Assembly: GCA_905235615.1 (NCBI GenBank)
Contig: CAJOMB010000046.1
Span: forward strand, 1-10,185
Length of the DNA stretch: 10,185 nucleotides
From: an uncultured Bacteroidales bacterium
GTDB taxonomy: Bacteria; Bacteroidota; Bacteroidia; Bacteroidales; UBA932
Direction of reading: 5' to 3'
Shown here: positions 1 through 7,524 of the stretch, in pieces
Layout: every line of letters begins with the position of its first letter
How positions within the stretch are numbered: the first letter of the stretch is position 1
Translations under genes and position numbers: made by a program
The notes under the pieces: model-generated
The model's database searches: none
What the model saw: the letters and a program-made list of their open reading frames with translations, nothing else
What the model was told of the DNA's origin: nothing

Positions 1-21
1 TTATAGAAAATAGGAAAAAAC

Positions 22-2031
22 ATGATAGAAAACGAGCAGACGCGTCAAGCGGAAGAGCAGTATTCGGCCAGTAGCATCCAGGTTCTGGAAGGCCTTGAGG
101 CTGTAAGAAAACGTCCCTCCATGTACATCGGCGATATAGGCGAAAGAGGCCTGCATCACCTGGTATATGAAGTGGTGGACAACTGTATAGACGAAGCCAT
201 GGCCGGCTTCTGTACGGACGTGGACGTGAAAATCCTCCCGGATAACTCCATCAGCGTGAAGGACAACGGCCGCGGCATCCCCACCGGCATGCATGAGAAA
301 GAACACCGGAGCGCCCTGGAAGTGGTGCTCACCGTGCTGCACGCCGGCGGCAAGTTCGACAAGAACAGCTACAAGGTGTCCGGCGGCCTGCACGGCGTGG
401 GTGTCTCCTGCGTAAACGCCCTGAGTGACCTCCTGGTGGCGGAAATCCACCGCGAAGGCAAGGTGTTCCAGCAGAAGTACTCCAAGGGCAAGCCCCTCAC
501 TCAGGTTGAGGTGACAGGAGAGACCAACGACACCGGCACCACCATCACCTTTCACCCGGATGCCACCATCTTCACCCAGACCATCGTTTACAAATACGAT
601 ACCCTGGCCAACCGCCTGAGGGAACTGTCGTACCTTAACAAGGGCATCCGCATAACCCTCACGGACCTCCGTTCCCTGGTGGACGAGTTCGAGACCGCGG
701 CCGACGGCGAGCGCCATGCCACCGGCAGGCAGGTGTACCGTTCGGATGTCTTCTACAGCGAGCAGGGTCTTCGGGAATTCATCAACTACCTGGACGCCGG
801 AGAGGAAAAACTCATCCCGGACGCCATCTGCGTGAATACGGACAAGGTGATTCCCATCGATATCGCCCTCCAGTACAATACCGGGTTCCGTGAGCGGATC
901 TACTCTTACGTGAACAACATCAACACCATCGAAGGCGGAACGCACCTCCAGGGCTTCAAGATGGGCCTGTCCCGTTCCCTGAAGAACTACGCGGAGAAGA
1001 ACAATCTCCTGGCCAAGTTCAAGGGTGAACTGAGCCCCGAAGACTTCCGTGAAGGCCTTACCGCCGTCATCTCCGTGAAGGTGGCGGAGCCGCAGTTCGA
1101 AGGCCAGACCAAGACCAAACTGGGTAACCCGGAGGCCACATCGGCCGTGTCCCAGGCTACTGCAGCAGCCATGGACCAGTACTTGGAGGAGCACCCCAAG
1201 GAGGCCAAGACCATCGTGGAGAAGGTGGTGCTGGCCGCCACGGCCCGCGCCGCCGCCCGCAAGGCCCGCGAGATGGTGCAGCGCAAGACTCCCATGGGAG
1301 GCGCCGGCATGCCCGGCAAACTGGCCGACTGCTCCGACCACGACCCCGAGAAGTGCGAACTCTTCCTGGTTGAGGGAGATTCCGCAGGCGGTACCGCCAA
1401 GCAGGGCCGCGACCGTCGCATCCAGGCCATCCTGCCGCTCCGCGGTAAAATCCTGAACGTGGAGAAAGCCGCCCAGGACCGCGCCTTCGAGAGCCAGGAA
1501 GTGAGGAACATCTACACCGCCTTGGGCGTTACCGTGGCGCAGGAAGACGAATCCGGAGAAAAACACATGGACCTTTCCAAGCTCCGTTACCACAAGGTGA
1601 TTATCATGACCGATGCCGATGTTGACGGCTCGCACATCGCCTGCCTCATCCTCACCTTCTTCTTCCGCTACATGTTCGACCTCATCAAGAACGGATATGT
1701 GTATCTGGCCACTCCGCCGCTCTATTTGGTGAAGAAGGGCAAGGAGGAGCGTTACTGCTGGACGGACGCCCAGCGGGACGCCGCCACCGCCGAGCTCGGG
1801 CGCGGAACGGACAAGGGCGTAAGCGTGCAGCGTTACAAAGGTCTGGGAGAAATGAGTGACACCCAGCTTTGGGAAACCACCATGGACCCTGCCCGCCGTG
1901 TGCTCCGGCAGATCACCATCGAGAATGCCGCCGATGCGGAGCGCACCTTCTCCATGCTCATGGGAGACGACGTGCCGCCGCGCCGCGCCTTCATCGAAGA
2001 AAACGCCCATTATGCGAATATCGATGCCTAA
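22..2031 (+). CDS. gyrB: DNA gyrase subunit B
   Basis: ATPase and TOPRIM subunit of type IIA DNA gyrase, which introduces negative supercoils together with GyrA (not in this window). The 669-aa product shows the GHKL ATPase motifs in order: YEVVDN with catalytic Glu50 and Asn54, DNGRGIP from Asp81, GGLHGVGVS from Gly121, and the QTKTKLGN lysine loop from Gln362. The TOPRIM domain follows, with EGDSAGG from Glu451, PLRGKILNVEKA from Pro472 and the metal-binding DADVD (Asp531, Asp533, Asp535), then RYKGLGEM. The C-terminal DDVPPRRAFIEENA block is typical of GyrB rather than ParE. Length fits the short GyrB form without the roughly 170-aa insertion of Escherichia coli GyrB (804 aa). The ATG at 22 follows a short AGGAA-like stretch at 12-16. 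The promoter lies outside the window. The 3' end overlaps the next gene. GyrB identity is strong; ParE is the only real alternative. Confidence 0.96.
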   Translation: MIENEQTRQAEEQYSASSIQVLEGLEAVRKRPSMYIGDIGERGLHHLVYEVVDNCIDEAMAGFCTDVDVKILPDNSISVKDNGRGIPTGMHEKEHRSALEVVLTVLHAGGKFDKNSYKVSGGLHGVGVSCVNALSDLLVAEIHREGKVFQQKYSKGKPLTQVEVTGETNDTGTTITFHPDATIFTQTIVYKYDTLANRLRELSYLNKGIRITLTDLRSLVDEFETAADGERHATGRQVYRSDVFYSEQGLREFINYLDAGEEKLIPDAICVNTDKVIPIDIALQYNTGFRERIYSYVNNINTIEGGTHLQGFKMGLSRSLKNYAEKNNLLAKFKGELSPEDFREGLTAVISVKVAEPQFEGQTKTKLGNPEATSAVSQATAAAMDQYLEEHPKEAKTIVEKVVLAATARAAARKAREMVQRKTPMGGAGMPGKLADCSDHDPEKCELFLVEGDSAGGTAKQGRDRRIQAILPLRGKILNVEKAAQDRAFESQEVRNIYTALGVTVAQEDESGEKHMDLSKLRYHKVIIMTDADVDGSHIACLILTFFFRYMFDLIKNGYVYLATPPLYLVKKGKEERYCWTDAQRDAATAELGRGTDKGVSVQRYKGLGEMSDTQLWETTMDPARRVLRQITIENAADAERTFSMLMGDDVPPRRAFIEENAHYANIDA

Positions 2032-4060
2032 GATACCCGGGAGCTTCCTTCCGCTTATCCTTGTTTTCGCAGTCCTTGTGCTCCTCATGCCAAGGACCGC
2101 GAAATTCAATTATGACTACAAGAAAGGAACCACCTGGCCTTACGAGACACTGGTCTCGGAATTTGACTTCCCCATCCTGAAGACGGGCGAGCAGATGGAG
2201 GCCGAAAGAGAATCGGCCGGAACCATCGTGGTTCCGTATTACCGTTACTCTGAGGAAGTTACCTCGTCGGTGGTGAAAAATGTCCAAAGCCTGGATCTGG
2301 GAGCGCACAACTCCCTGCGCCCCTCCATCGTGAACCGCCTGAGCGAGATTTACGCCCGCGGCGTCATCTCTGACAGCCGCGTGAAGCTGGATCTGGACTA
2401 CAAGGTGGAAGTATCTGACAATCTGATTTATATCCAGAAGAACAAGCGTGCCACCCGCTATCCCCGTTCAGAGGTGTACAAGGTGTCCGACGCCAAGGAC
2501 CAGCTGGTGGCCTCCATGGCCAGGAGCTACCCTTCGGTGAATCTGGATTCGCTGTTCCGCCGGGCCTCCGTGTACTCGGTGATTGTCCCCAACCTCCTGT
2601 ACGACCAGTCCATGACGGAACTGGCCCACACCGGTTCCTCGGACTACATTTCCCCCACGCTGGGCTATGTGAGGGCGGAGGAAACGATTGTCTCCAAGGG
2701 AGAGATCGTGACGGCCGAGGTGGCCCAAATCCTGGACAGCTACAAGGAAGAATACAACAAGATGTACGGCTACGGCGCCCCGCGGGTGCTGCTGTACTTG
2801 GGCAATATCCTGCTTGCCCTGGCGCTGGTGGTGGTGCTGTATTTCTGCATCTACTACACCAACCGGGGCGTATTTGAAGACAAGAACCGCTACTACTACC
2901 TCCTCACGGTGTTCGCGCTGGTGGTGGTGATTACCTTCCTGCTGGAACGGGTGGCCCCTGCGGGCCTCTATATGATGCCGTTCCCGGTGTTCGCCCTGTA
3001 CCTGCGGGCTTTCTTCCGCAAGCGCCTGGTATTGCCGGTGTACATGGTGTGCCTGCTGCCGTTGCTCATTTTCTGCGGCAGCGGCATGGAGCTTTTTGTG
3101 ATGTACTTAGTGGCCGGAACGGTGGCCTTGGAAACCTTCGGTCGCCTCTCCACCGGCTGGAAACAGTTCGTGAACGCCGCCATCATCTTCGGCGTGGAAA
3201 TGGTCGTGTATGCAGGCTTCCGCCTCATCGACGCCGGCAGCCTGTCCCTGTGGTGGGTGAGCGGCCTCCGCATCTTCGTGGGCGCCATTGCCACGGTAGC
3301 CCTGTACCCGCTGGTATATCTCTTTGAACGTATTTTCAATTTGGTTTCCGTCACGCGTTTGGAGGAGATGGCCGATACCCATAACCCGCTGCTGCAGGAG
3401 CTCGGTGCCAAGGCCCCCGGCACCTTCCAGCACTGCCTGCAGGTGATGAACATGGTGGATGCCGTGGGCCGTGCCACCGATGCCGACGTGGCCCTGCTGC
3501 GGGCCGCCGCCCTCTATCACGACTTGGGCAAGATGCAGAACCCCCTGTGCTTCGTGGAGAACGAGAGTTCCAGCCCCGGGGCGGAGAAGTATCACGACGG
3601 AAAATCGCCCAAAGAGAGTGCCCAGGACATCATCCGTCACGTGGACGACGGCCTGGCCATCGCCACGGAGCACCGTCTGCCGGACCAGATCAAGGCCTTC
3701 ATCCGTTCGCACCATGGTACCACCGGTGTCGCCTATTTCCTAAACAAATACCTGAACGAAGGGGGAGACCCGGAGGATACATCGGCCTTCTACTATCATG
3801 GACAGAAGCCTGTGACCAAGGAGCAGGTGATTCTGATGGTCTGCGATTCCATCGAGGCGGCCTCCCGCACCATGAAGGAGTTCACACCCGAGGCCTGCGA
3901 CCGCTTTGTGGAAAGCATTGTGGCCGGCAAGGAGAAGGAGGGACAGTTTGAGGATGCGGACATTACCCTGCACGACCTCAACCTGATGAAGAGCATGCTC
4001 AAGACCTACCTCCTGCAGATTTTCCACGGGCGGGTGTCTTACCCCAAGAGAAAGAGATAA
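2024..4060 (+). CDS. PgpH-like 7TM receptor with cytoplasmic HD phosphohydrolase domain
   Basis: Membrane-bound metal-dependent phosphohydrolase of the 7TMR-HDED/PgpH family. The Listeria member PgpH hydrolyses c-di-AMP; the substrate here is inferred. From the ATG at 2024 the product is 678 aa. It has an N-terminal membrane segment (about 6-21), a long extracytoplasmic domain (about 25-250), a block of seven hydrophobic segments (about 256-434) and a cytoplasmic HD domain. HD-family metal ligands are in place: His470 (FQHCL), His499-Asp500 (ALYHDLGK), His539, His563-His564 (RSHHGT) and Asp608 (CDSIEA). The C-terminus ends in a short basic tail, PKRKR. Two in-frame ATGs compete, at 2012 (20-nt overlap with gyrB) and 2024 (8-nt overlap). 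I chose 2024, but neither has a clear Shine-Dalgarno. The overlap implies co-transcription and probably translational coupling with gyrB. Confidence 0.9.
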   Translation: MPKIPGSFLPLILVFAVLVLLMPRTAKFNYDYKKGTTWPYETLVSEFDFPILKTGEQMEAERESAGTIVVPYYRYSEEVTSSVVKNVQSLDLGAHNSLRPSIVNRLSEIYARGVISDSRVKLDLDYKVEVSDNLIYIQKNKRATRYPRSEVYKVSDAKDQLVASMARSYPSVNLDSLFRRASVYSVIVPNLLYDQSMTELAHTGSSDYISPTLGYVRAEETIVSKGEIVTAEVAQILDSYKEEYNKMYGYGAPRVLLYLGNILLALALVVVLYFCIYYTNRGVFEDKNRYYYLLTVFALVVVITFLLERVAPAGLYMMPFPVFALYLRAFFRKRLVLPVYMVCLLPLLIFCGSGMELFVMYLVAGTVALETFGRLSTGWKQFVNAAIIFGVEMVVYAGFRLIDAGSLSLWWVSGLRIFVGAIATVALYPLVYLFERIFNLVSVTRLEEMADTHNPLLQELGAKAPGTFQHCLQVMNMVDAVGRATDADVALLRAAALYHDLGKMQNPLCFVENESSSPGAEKYHDGKSPKESAQDIIRHVDDGLAIATEHRLPDQIKAFIRSHHGTTGVAYFLNKYLNEGGDPEDTSAFYYHGQKPVTKEQVILMVCDSIEAASRTMKEFTPEACDRFVESIVAGKEKEGQFEDADITLHDLNLMKSMLKTYLLQIFHGRVSYPKRKR

Positions 4061-4085
4061 ATAATTTAAAATAAGTGATTTAACT

Positions 4086-5402
4086 ATGAAAGTATCCCAC
4101 ATTCAACCCGATGCGCTTAACTACACGGTGACCATCGAGATGGCAGCAGAAGATTATGCCGAGCCGCTGCGCAAGCGCCTCAACGAGTACAAACGCAAGG
4201 CCGATATCAAGGGCTTCCGCAAGGGAATGGCCCCCATCCAGCTGATTCAGCGCATGTACGGAGACCAGGCCCTCTACGAGAGCGTGAACACGCTGGTAGG
4301 GGACGCCTTGGATAAGTTTATCGCAGACAATAAGGTGCGCGTCCTGGGAGAACCCATGCCCGCCGAGGACCAGCCCCAGCTTAGCTGGAAGGCCGGTGAG
4401 AGCTTCACCTTCAAGTTCGACCTTGCCCAGACTCCGGAGCTGAATATCGAGGTGGGCAAGGAAGACAAGATTCCTTATTACGATATCAACATCACCGTGG
4501 CGGAAAAGAAGGCCCAGAAGGAGCAGCTTCTTCAGCAGTACGGTTCCCTGCAGGAAGGCAAGAAGGCCGGTGAGCAGGATTACATTGTGGCCGATATCGA
4601 GAACGAGGGCCACAAGGCCGAGGGTGTCTATGTGTCCGTCTCCCATGTGGCCGAAGAGGCCCGCGGAGCCTTCATCGGCAAGAAAGCCGGGGACAAGTTT
4701 CAGGTGGACGTGAACGCCGCCTTCACCAACGAGACGGACCGTGCCGCCATGCTCAAGGTAGAGAAGGACCAGCTGGCCGGTCTGGACCCGATGTTCACCT
4801 TCACCGTGGTGAACGTGAAGACCTTCGTGGCCGCCGAGGAGAACCAGGAGACCTACGACAAGATTTTCGGCGAGGGCAAGGTGACCACGCCGGAGCAGTT
4901 CGAGGAGAAGATCGAGGAGCGCATCAAGGCTTCCCACGAGCAGGAGGCCAACTACCGTTTCGGGGCCGATGTACGCAAGTACTTTGTGGAAAAGGCCAAG
5001 CTGGAGCTCCCGGAAGCCTTCCTGAAGCGCTGGCTGGTATATGCCAACGAGGGCAAGTTCACCGCCGAGCAGGTGGAGCAGGAATTCCCGGCCTTCGTGG
5101 AGGACTTCAAGTGGCAGCTGGTCCGCGGCGCCCTCATGCAGAAGTTCGGCCTTAAGGTTTCCCAGGCCGATATGCAGGCCGCCGCCGAATCCTTCGTGGC
5201 CTATCAGTACGCCATGTACGGCATGGCCGGCGTGCCGGAGAACCTCATCAAGAGTTCTGCGGAGAATGTCCTCCAGGACCAGAACCAGCGCCGCCGTATA
5301 GAAGAGCAGTGCGAGGACAACCTCACCATCGCCAAGGTCCGTGAAGAGGTCACCCTCCAGACCAAGAAAATCTCCCAGGACAAGTTCCGTGAGTTGAAAT
5401 AA
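4086..5402 (+). CDS. tig: Trigger factor, ribosome-associated chaperone
   Basis: Chaperone that docks at the ribosome exit tunnel and shields nascent chains. The 438-aa product is near the family length (E. coli 432). The N-terminal ribosome-binding domain (about 1-115) carries the signature GFRKGMAP at residues 43-50, the loop that contacts ribosomal protein uL23. The middle region (about 150-240) corresponds to the FKBP-like PPIase domain. I cannot find the usual active-site signature there, so prolyl isomerase activity is doubtful. The C-terminal part is long, charged and alpha-helical (EEKIEERIKASHEQEA), as expected for the chaperone arms. The start at 4086 follows a 25-nt AT-rich gap with no Shine-Dalgarno and no recognisable promoter, so transcription from the upstream operon is likely. 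Position directly before clpP and clpX is a widely conserved order. Confidence 0.95.
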   Translation: MKVSHIQPDALNYTVTIEMAAEDYAEPLRKRLNEYKRKADIKGFRKGMAPIQLIQRMYGDQALYESVNTLVGDALDKFIADNKVRVLGEPMPAEDQPQLSWKAGESFTFKFDLAQTPELNIEVGKEDKIPYYDINITVAEKKAQKEQLLQQYGSLQEGKKAGEQDYIVADIENEGHKAEGVYVSVSHVAEEARGAFIGKKAGDKFQVDVNAAFTNETDRAAMLKVEKDQLAGLDPMFTFTVVNVKTFVAAEENQETYDKIFGEGKVTTPEQFEEKIEERIKASHEQEANYRFGADVRKYFVEKAKLELPEAFLKRWLVYANEGKFTAEQVEQEFPAFVEDFKWQLVRGALMQKFGLKVSQADMQAAAESFVAYQYAMYGMAGVPENLIKSSAENVLQDQNQRRRIEEQCEDNLTIAKVREEVTLQTKKISQDKFRELK

Positions 5403-5407
5403 TAAAC

Positions 5408-5479
5408 CGGGAAAGGCCTTTTCTTCCGCGTCGCTTCGCGACCCTGTACGGGCAAATGCTCCAGAAAAGGCCTTCCCCG
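5408..5479. repeat. Long imperfect hairpin in the tig-clpP intergenic region
   Basis: Arms 5408-5424 and 5463-5479 pair at 16 of 17 positions; the single mismatch is A5412 opposite C5475. Each arm contains the palindrome AAGGCCTT. The 38-nt loop holds a nested perfect 5-bp hairpin (GTCGC at 5430-5434, GCGAC at 5438-5442) and a small CCC/GGG pairing (5442-5444 with 5450-5452). No T-run follows either arm, so it does not look like an intrinsic terminator on either strand. It could be a REP/MITE-like dispersed palindrome, or an RNA processing or stability element separating tig from clpPX. The structure is read directly from the sequence; its role is inferred. Confidence 0.8.
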
Positions 5480-5494
5480 TAAAAACTTCAATCT

Positions 5495-6160
5495 ATGAAA
5501 GAGTTTGATAAGTTTGCGGTGAAGGGCTGTGGAATCAGTTCCATGACCCTTTCCAGATATACGTCCATTTACGACGGATATATCAATCCCACCATTACGG
5601 AGGAGCGCAAGCTCAATGTGGCGCAGATGGATGTGTTCAGCCGTCTGATGATGGACCGCATCGTGTTCCTCGGGGTTCCCATCGACGACGATGTGGCCAA
5701 CATCATCCAGGCGCAGCTGCTCTTCCTGGCATCCAGTGACCCCCATGCCGATATCACCCTCTACCTGAACACCCCCGGTGGGCAGGTGCATAGTGGTTTG
5801 GGCATCTATGACACCATGCAGCTGGTCCAGCCGGACGTGGCCACGGTGTGCACCGGTATGGCGGCCTCCATGGGCGCCGTGCTGCTGTGCGCAGGGGAGA
5901 AGGGCAAGCGCAGTGCGCTGCCGCATTCCCGGGTGCTCATTCACCAGCCGCTGGGCGGCGCCCAGGGCCAGGCCACGGAGATTCTCATCGCCGCCAAGGA
6001 GATTGAGAAAACCCGTACGGAACTCTTCAGCATCATTGCCTCCCATACGGGACAGAGCGTGAAGAAGGTGGCCCAGGACGGCGAGCGGGACTACTGGATG
6101 ACGGCCGAGGAAGCCAAGGCCTACGGCATGGTGGACGAAATTCTGAGCCGTAAAAAATAA
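5495..6160 (+). CDS. clpP: ATP-dependent Clp protease proteolytic subunit
   Basis: Serine peptidase that forms the double-heptamer chamber of ClpXP and degrades substrates unfolded by ClpX in the cytoplasm. The 221-aa product has the full catalytic triad: Ser125 in GMAASMGA, His150 in RVLIHQP and Asp199 in GERDYWM. The oxyanion-loop region reads NTPGGQVHSG (residues 92-101), slightly different from the common NSPGG. LMMDRIVFLG and the QGQATEI/EI handle-helix region are also typical. The first 20 or so residues are poorly conserved and may be a propeptide, as in many ClpPs. ATG 5495 is the only sensible start, because the homologous region begins within a few codons of it. It lies just after the 5408-5479 hairpin, and clpX follows 8 nt downstream, so clpP and clpX are surely co-transcribed. 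No TAnnTTTG promoter is visible in the upstream gap. Confidence 0.97.
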   Translation: MKEFDKFAVKGCGISSMTLSRYTSIYDGYINPTITEERKLNVAQMDVFSRLMMDRIVFLGVPIDDDVANIIQAQLLFLASSDPHADITLYLNTPGGQVHSGLGIYDTMQLVQPDVATVCTGMAASMGAVLLCAGEKGKRSALPHSRVLIHQPLGGAQGQATEILIAAKEIEKTRTELFSIIASHTGQSVKKVAQDGERDYWMTAEEAKAYGMVDEILSRKK

Positions 6161-6168
6161 GGAATAGC

Positions 6169-7419
6169 ATGCCTAAGAAAATTCAAGACCAGCACTGCGT
6201 GTTCTGCGGCCGGTCCGGGGCCGAGGTGCCGTTCCTGCTGCAAGGCCTGAACGGTTACATCTGCTCCGACTGCGTGCGCTTGGCGTCGGAATATCTGGAC
6301 GAGATGGCCGGTCCGGCCGGCCATGACGGTCGTGGCGGCCATGCCCGTTCCGGCTCTTCCGTCATGCCCGGCTCCGACCGGGCATCTGTCAAGCCCCAGA
6401 TCATCAAAGACTATCTGGACCAGTACGTCATTGGCCAGGACCGCGCCAAGAAGGTGCTGGCCGTGGCGGTGTATAACCACTATAAACGGCTGCAAAACAA
6501 TCTGATAGATAAGCCGGAGGATGGCGTGGAGCTGGAGAAGTCCAACATTCTGCTGGTGGGCCCGACGGGCACCGGCAAAACCCTCCTGGCCCGCACCATC
6601 GCCAAGCTCCTTGACGTGCCCTTCACCATCGTGGACGCCACCGTGCTCACGGAGGCCGGTTATGTGGGAGAAGATGTGGAAAGCATCCTCACGCGCCTGC
6701 TCCAGGAGGCCGATTTCGACCTGGCGAAGGCGGAGCGCGGCATCGTGTTCATCGACGAGATAGACAAGATTTCCCGCAAGAGCGACAACCCCTCCATCAC
6801 CCGCGACGTGTCCGGCGAAGGTGTGCAGCAAGCCCTGCTGAAACTGCTGGAAGGCAGCATTGTAAACGTTCCGCCCAAGGGCGGCCGCAAGCACCCGGAA
6901 CAGGAATTCATCCACGTGAACACCCAGAACATCCTCTTTATCTGCGGCGGTGCCTTCGAGGGCATCGAGCGCCATATCGCCCTTCGGAAGAACACCCAGA
7001 TCATCGGCTTCGGGGCTGAGGAGAAGCAGCGTATTGCCAAGGACAACCTCCTGGAATATGTGGACGCCATGGACCTGAGGGCCTACGGTCTCATCCCGGA
7101 GATTGTGGGACGCCTCCCGGTAATTACTTATCTGGACCAGCTGGACCGCGATTCCCTTCGCCGCATTCTCACCGAGCCCAGGAACGCACTCATCCGCCAG
7201 TACCGGAAGCTCTTCGAACTGGACGGCATCAAGCTGGAAGTGGAGGACGAGGCGCTGGATTTGATTGTGGATACCTCCATTAAAAACAAGCTGGGCGCAC
7301 GCGGCCTCCGTTCCATCTGCGAGCGGGTGATGGCCGATGCCATGTTCGAGGCGCCATCGGCCAAGAAGAAAACTTTCAAGCTGACAGCCTCTTACGTGCA
7401 GGAACGCTTGGCAGATTAG
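6169..7419 (+). CDS. clpX: ATP-dependent Clp protease ATP-binding subunit ClpX
   Basis: AAA+ hexameric unfoldase that recognises, unfolds and threads substrates into ClpP. The 416-aa product has an N-terminal C4 zinc-binding domain (Cys10, Cys13, Cys32, Cys35). A Gly/His/Ser-rich linker (about 46-75) follows, then the AAA+ module: Walker A GPTGTGKT (131-138), pore-1 loop GYVG (164-167), Walker B IVFIDEID (192-199) and pore-2 RKH (240-242). The IGF loop that docks on ClpP is at 279-281, and sensor II is GARGLR with Arg378. All ClpX hallmarks are intact. The start at 6169 is 8 nt after clpP, with an AAGGA-like sequence overlapping the clpP stop codon. The linker-coding DNA contains a perfect GC-rich 8-bp inverted repeat (6304-6311, 6317-6324). 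The 3' end of the gene contains the -33 part of the next promoter. Confidence 0.97.
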   Translation: MPKKIQDQHCVFCGRSGAEVPFLLQGLNGYICSDCVRLASEYLDEMAGPAGHDGRGGHARSGSSVMPGSDRASVKPQIIKDYLDQYVIGQDRAKKVLAVAVYNHYKRLQNNLIDKPEDGVELEKSNILLVGPTGTGKTLLARTIAKLLDVPFTIVDATVLTEAGYVGEDVESILTRLLQEADFDLAKAERGIVFIDEIDKISRKSDNPSITRDVSGEGVQQALLKLLEGSIVNVPPKGGRKHPEQEFIHVNTQNILFICGGAFEGIERHIALRKNTQIIGFGAEEKQRIAKDNLLEYVDAMDLRAYGLIPEIVGRLPVITYLDQLDRDSLRRILTEPRNALIRQYRKLFELDGIKLEVEDEALDLIVDTSIKNKLGARGLRSICERVMADAMFEAPSAKKKTFKLTASYVQERLAD

Positions 7420-7438
7420 AAAAAACTTCGTATCTTTG
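7408..7438 (+). promoter_or_regulatory. Bacteroidota-type promoter for rplY-pth
   Basis: TATCTTTG at 7431-7438 matches the Bacteroidota -7 consensus TAnnTTTG exactly. A TTG at 7408-7410, inside the last codons of clpX, sits 20 nt upstream, in the range expected for the -33 element. The start point would fall a few bases downstream, around 7442-7446, giving a leader of about 80 nt. The placement lets rplY and pth be expressed independently of clpPX. No terminator separates clpX from this promoter. Confidence 0.7.
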
Positions 7439-7447
7439 CGGGCTTTT

Positions 7448-7497
7448 AAAAGGCTCTTTGGGCCTTTTGGTGCAATGGGGTGCTTGAAATAAAGCAC
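7448..7497 (+). promoter_or_regulatory. Structured 5' leader of rplY (two hairpins)
   Basis: The roughly 80-nt leader between the promoter and the rplY ATG holds two perfect hairpins. The first pairs AAAAGGC (7448-7454) with GCCTTTT (7462-7468), 7 bp with a 7-nt loop. The second pairs GTGCTT (7480-7485) with AAGCAC (7492-7497), 6 bp with a 6-nt loop. The 27 bases before the start codon are then unstructured and A/T-rich. Ribosomal-protein genes often carry leaders that bind their own product, so autogenous control by bL25 is a reasonable guess but is not shown here. The first hairpin is followed by GG and a mixed sequence, not a T-run, so it is not an obvious attenuator. Confidence 0.5.
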
Positions 7498-7524
7498 TGA
7501 GTAACACATTTTAACAAACAAATT

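Noticed and set aside
1856..2023. N-terminal extension of the PgpH-like gene back to the ATG at 1856
   Set aside because: This part lies in another frame of conserved gyrB codons and reads as a low-quality Pro/Ser/Arg-rich sequence. The family's N-terminal membrane segment begins just after 2024.
1..2109. A 702-aa open frame on the - strand opposite gyrB
   Set aside because: It is antisense to an unambiguous gyrB, has a His/Gly/Val-rich composition typical of the reverse strand of GC-rich genes, and shows no recognisable domain.
5423..5497. Short reading frame through the tig-clpP hairpin (includes SRPCTGKCSRKGL)
   Set aside because: It has no start codon of its own in the gap and is explained by the inverted-repeat structure, so I do not call a small protein.
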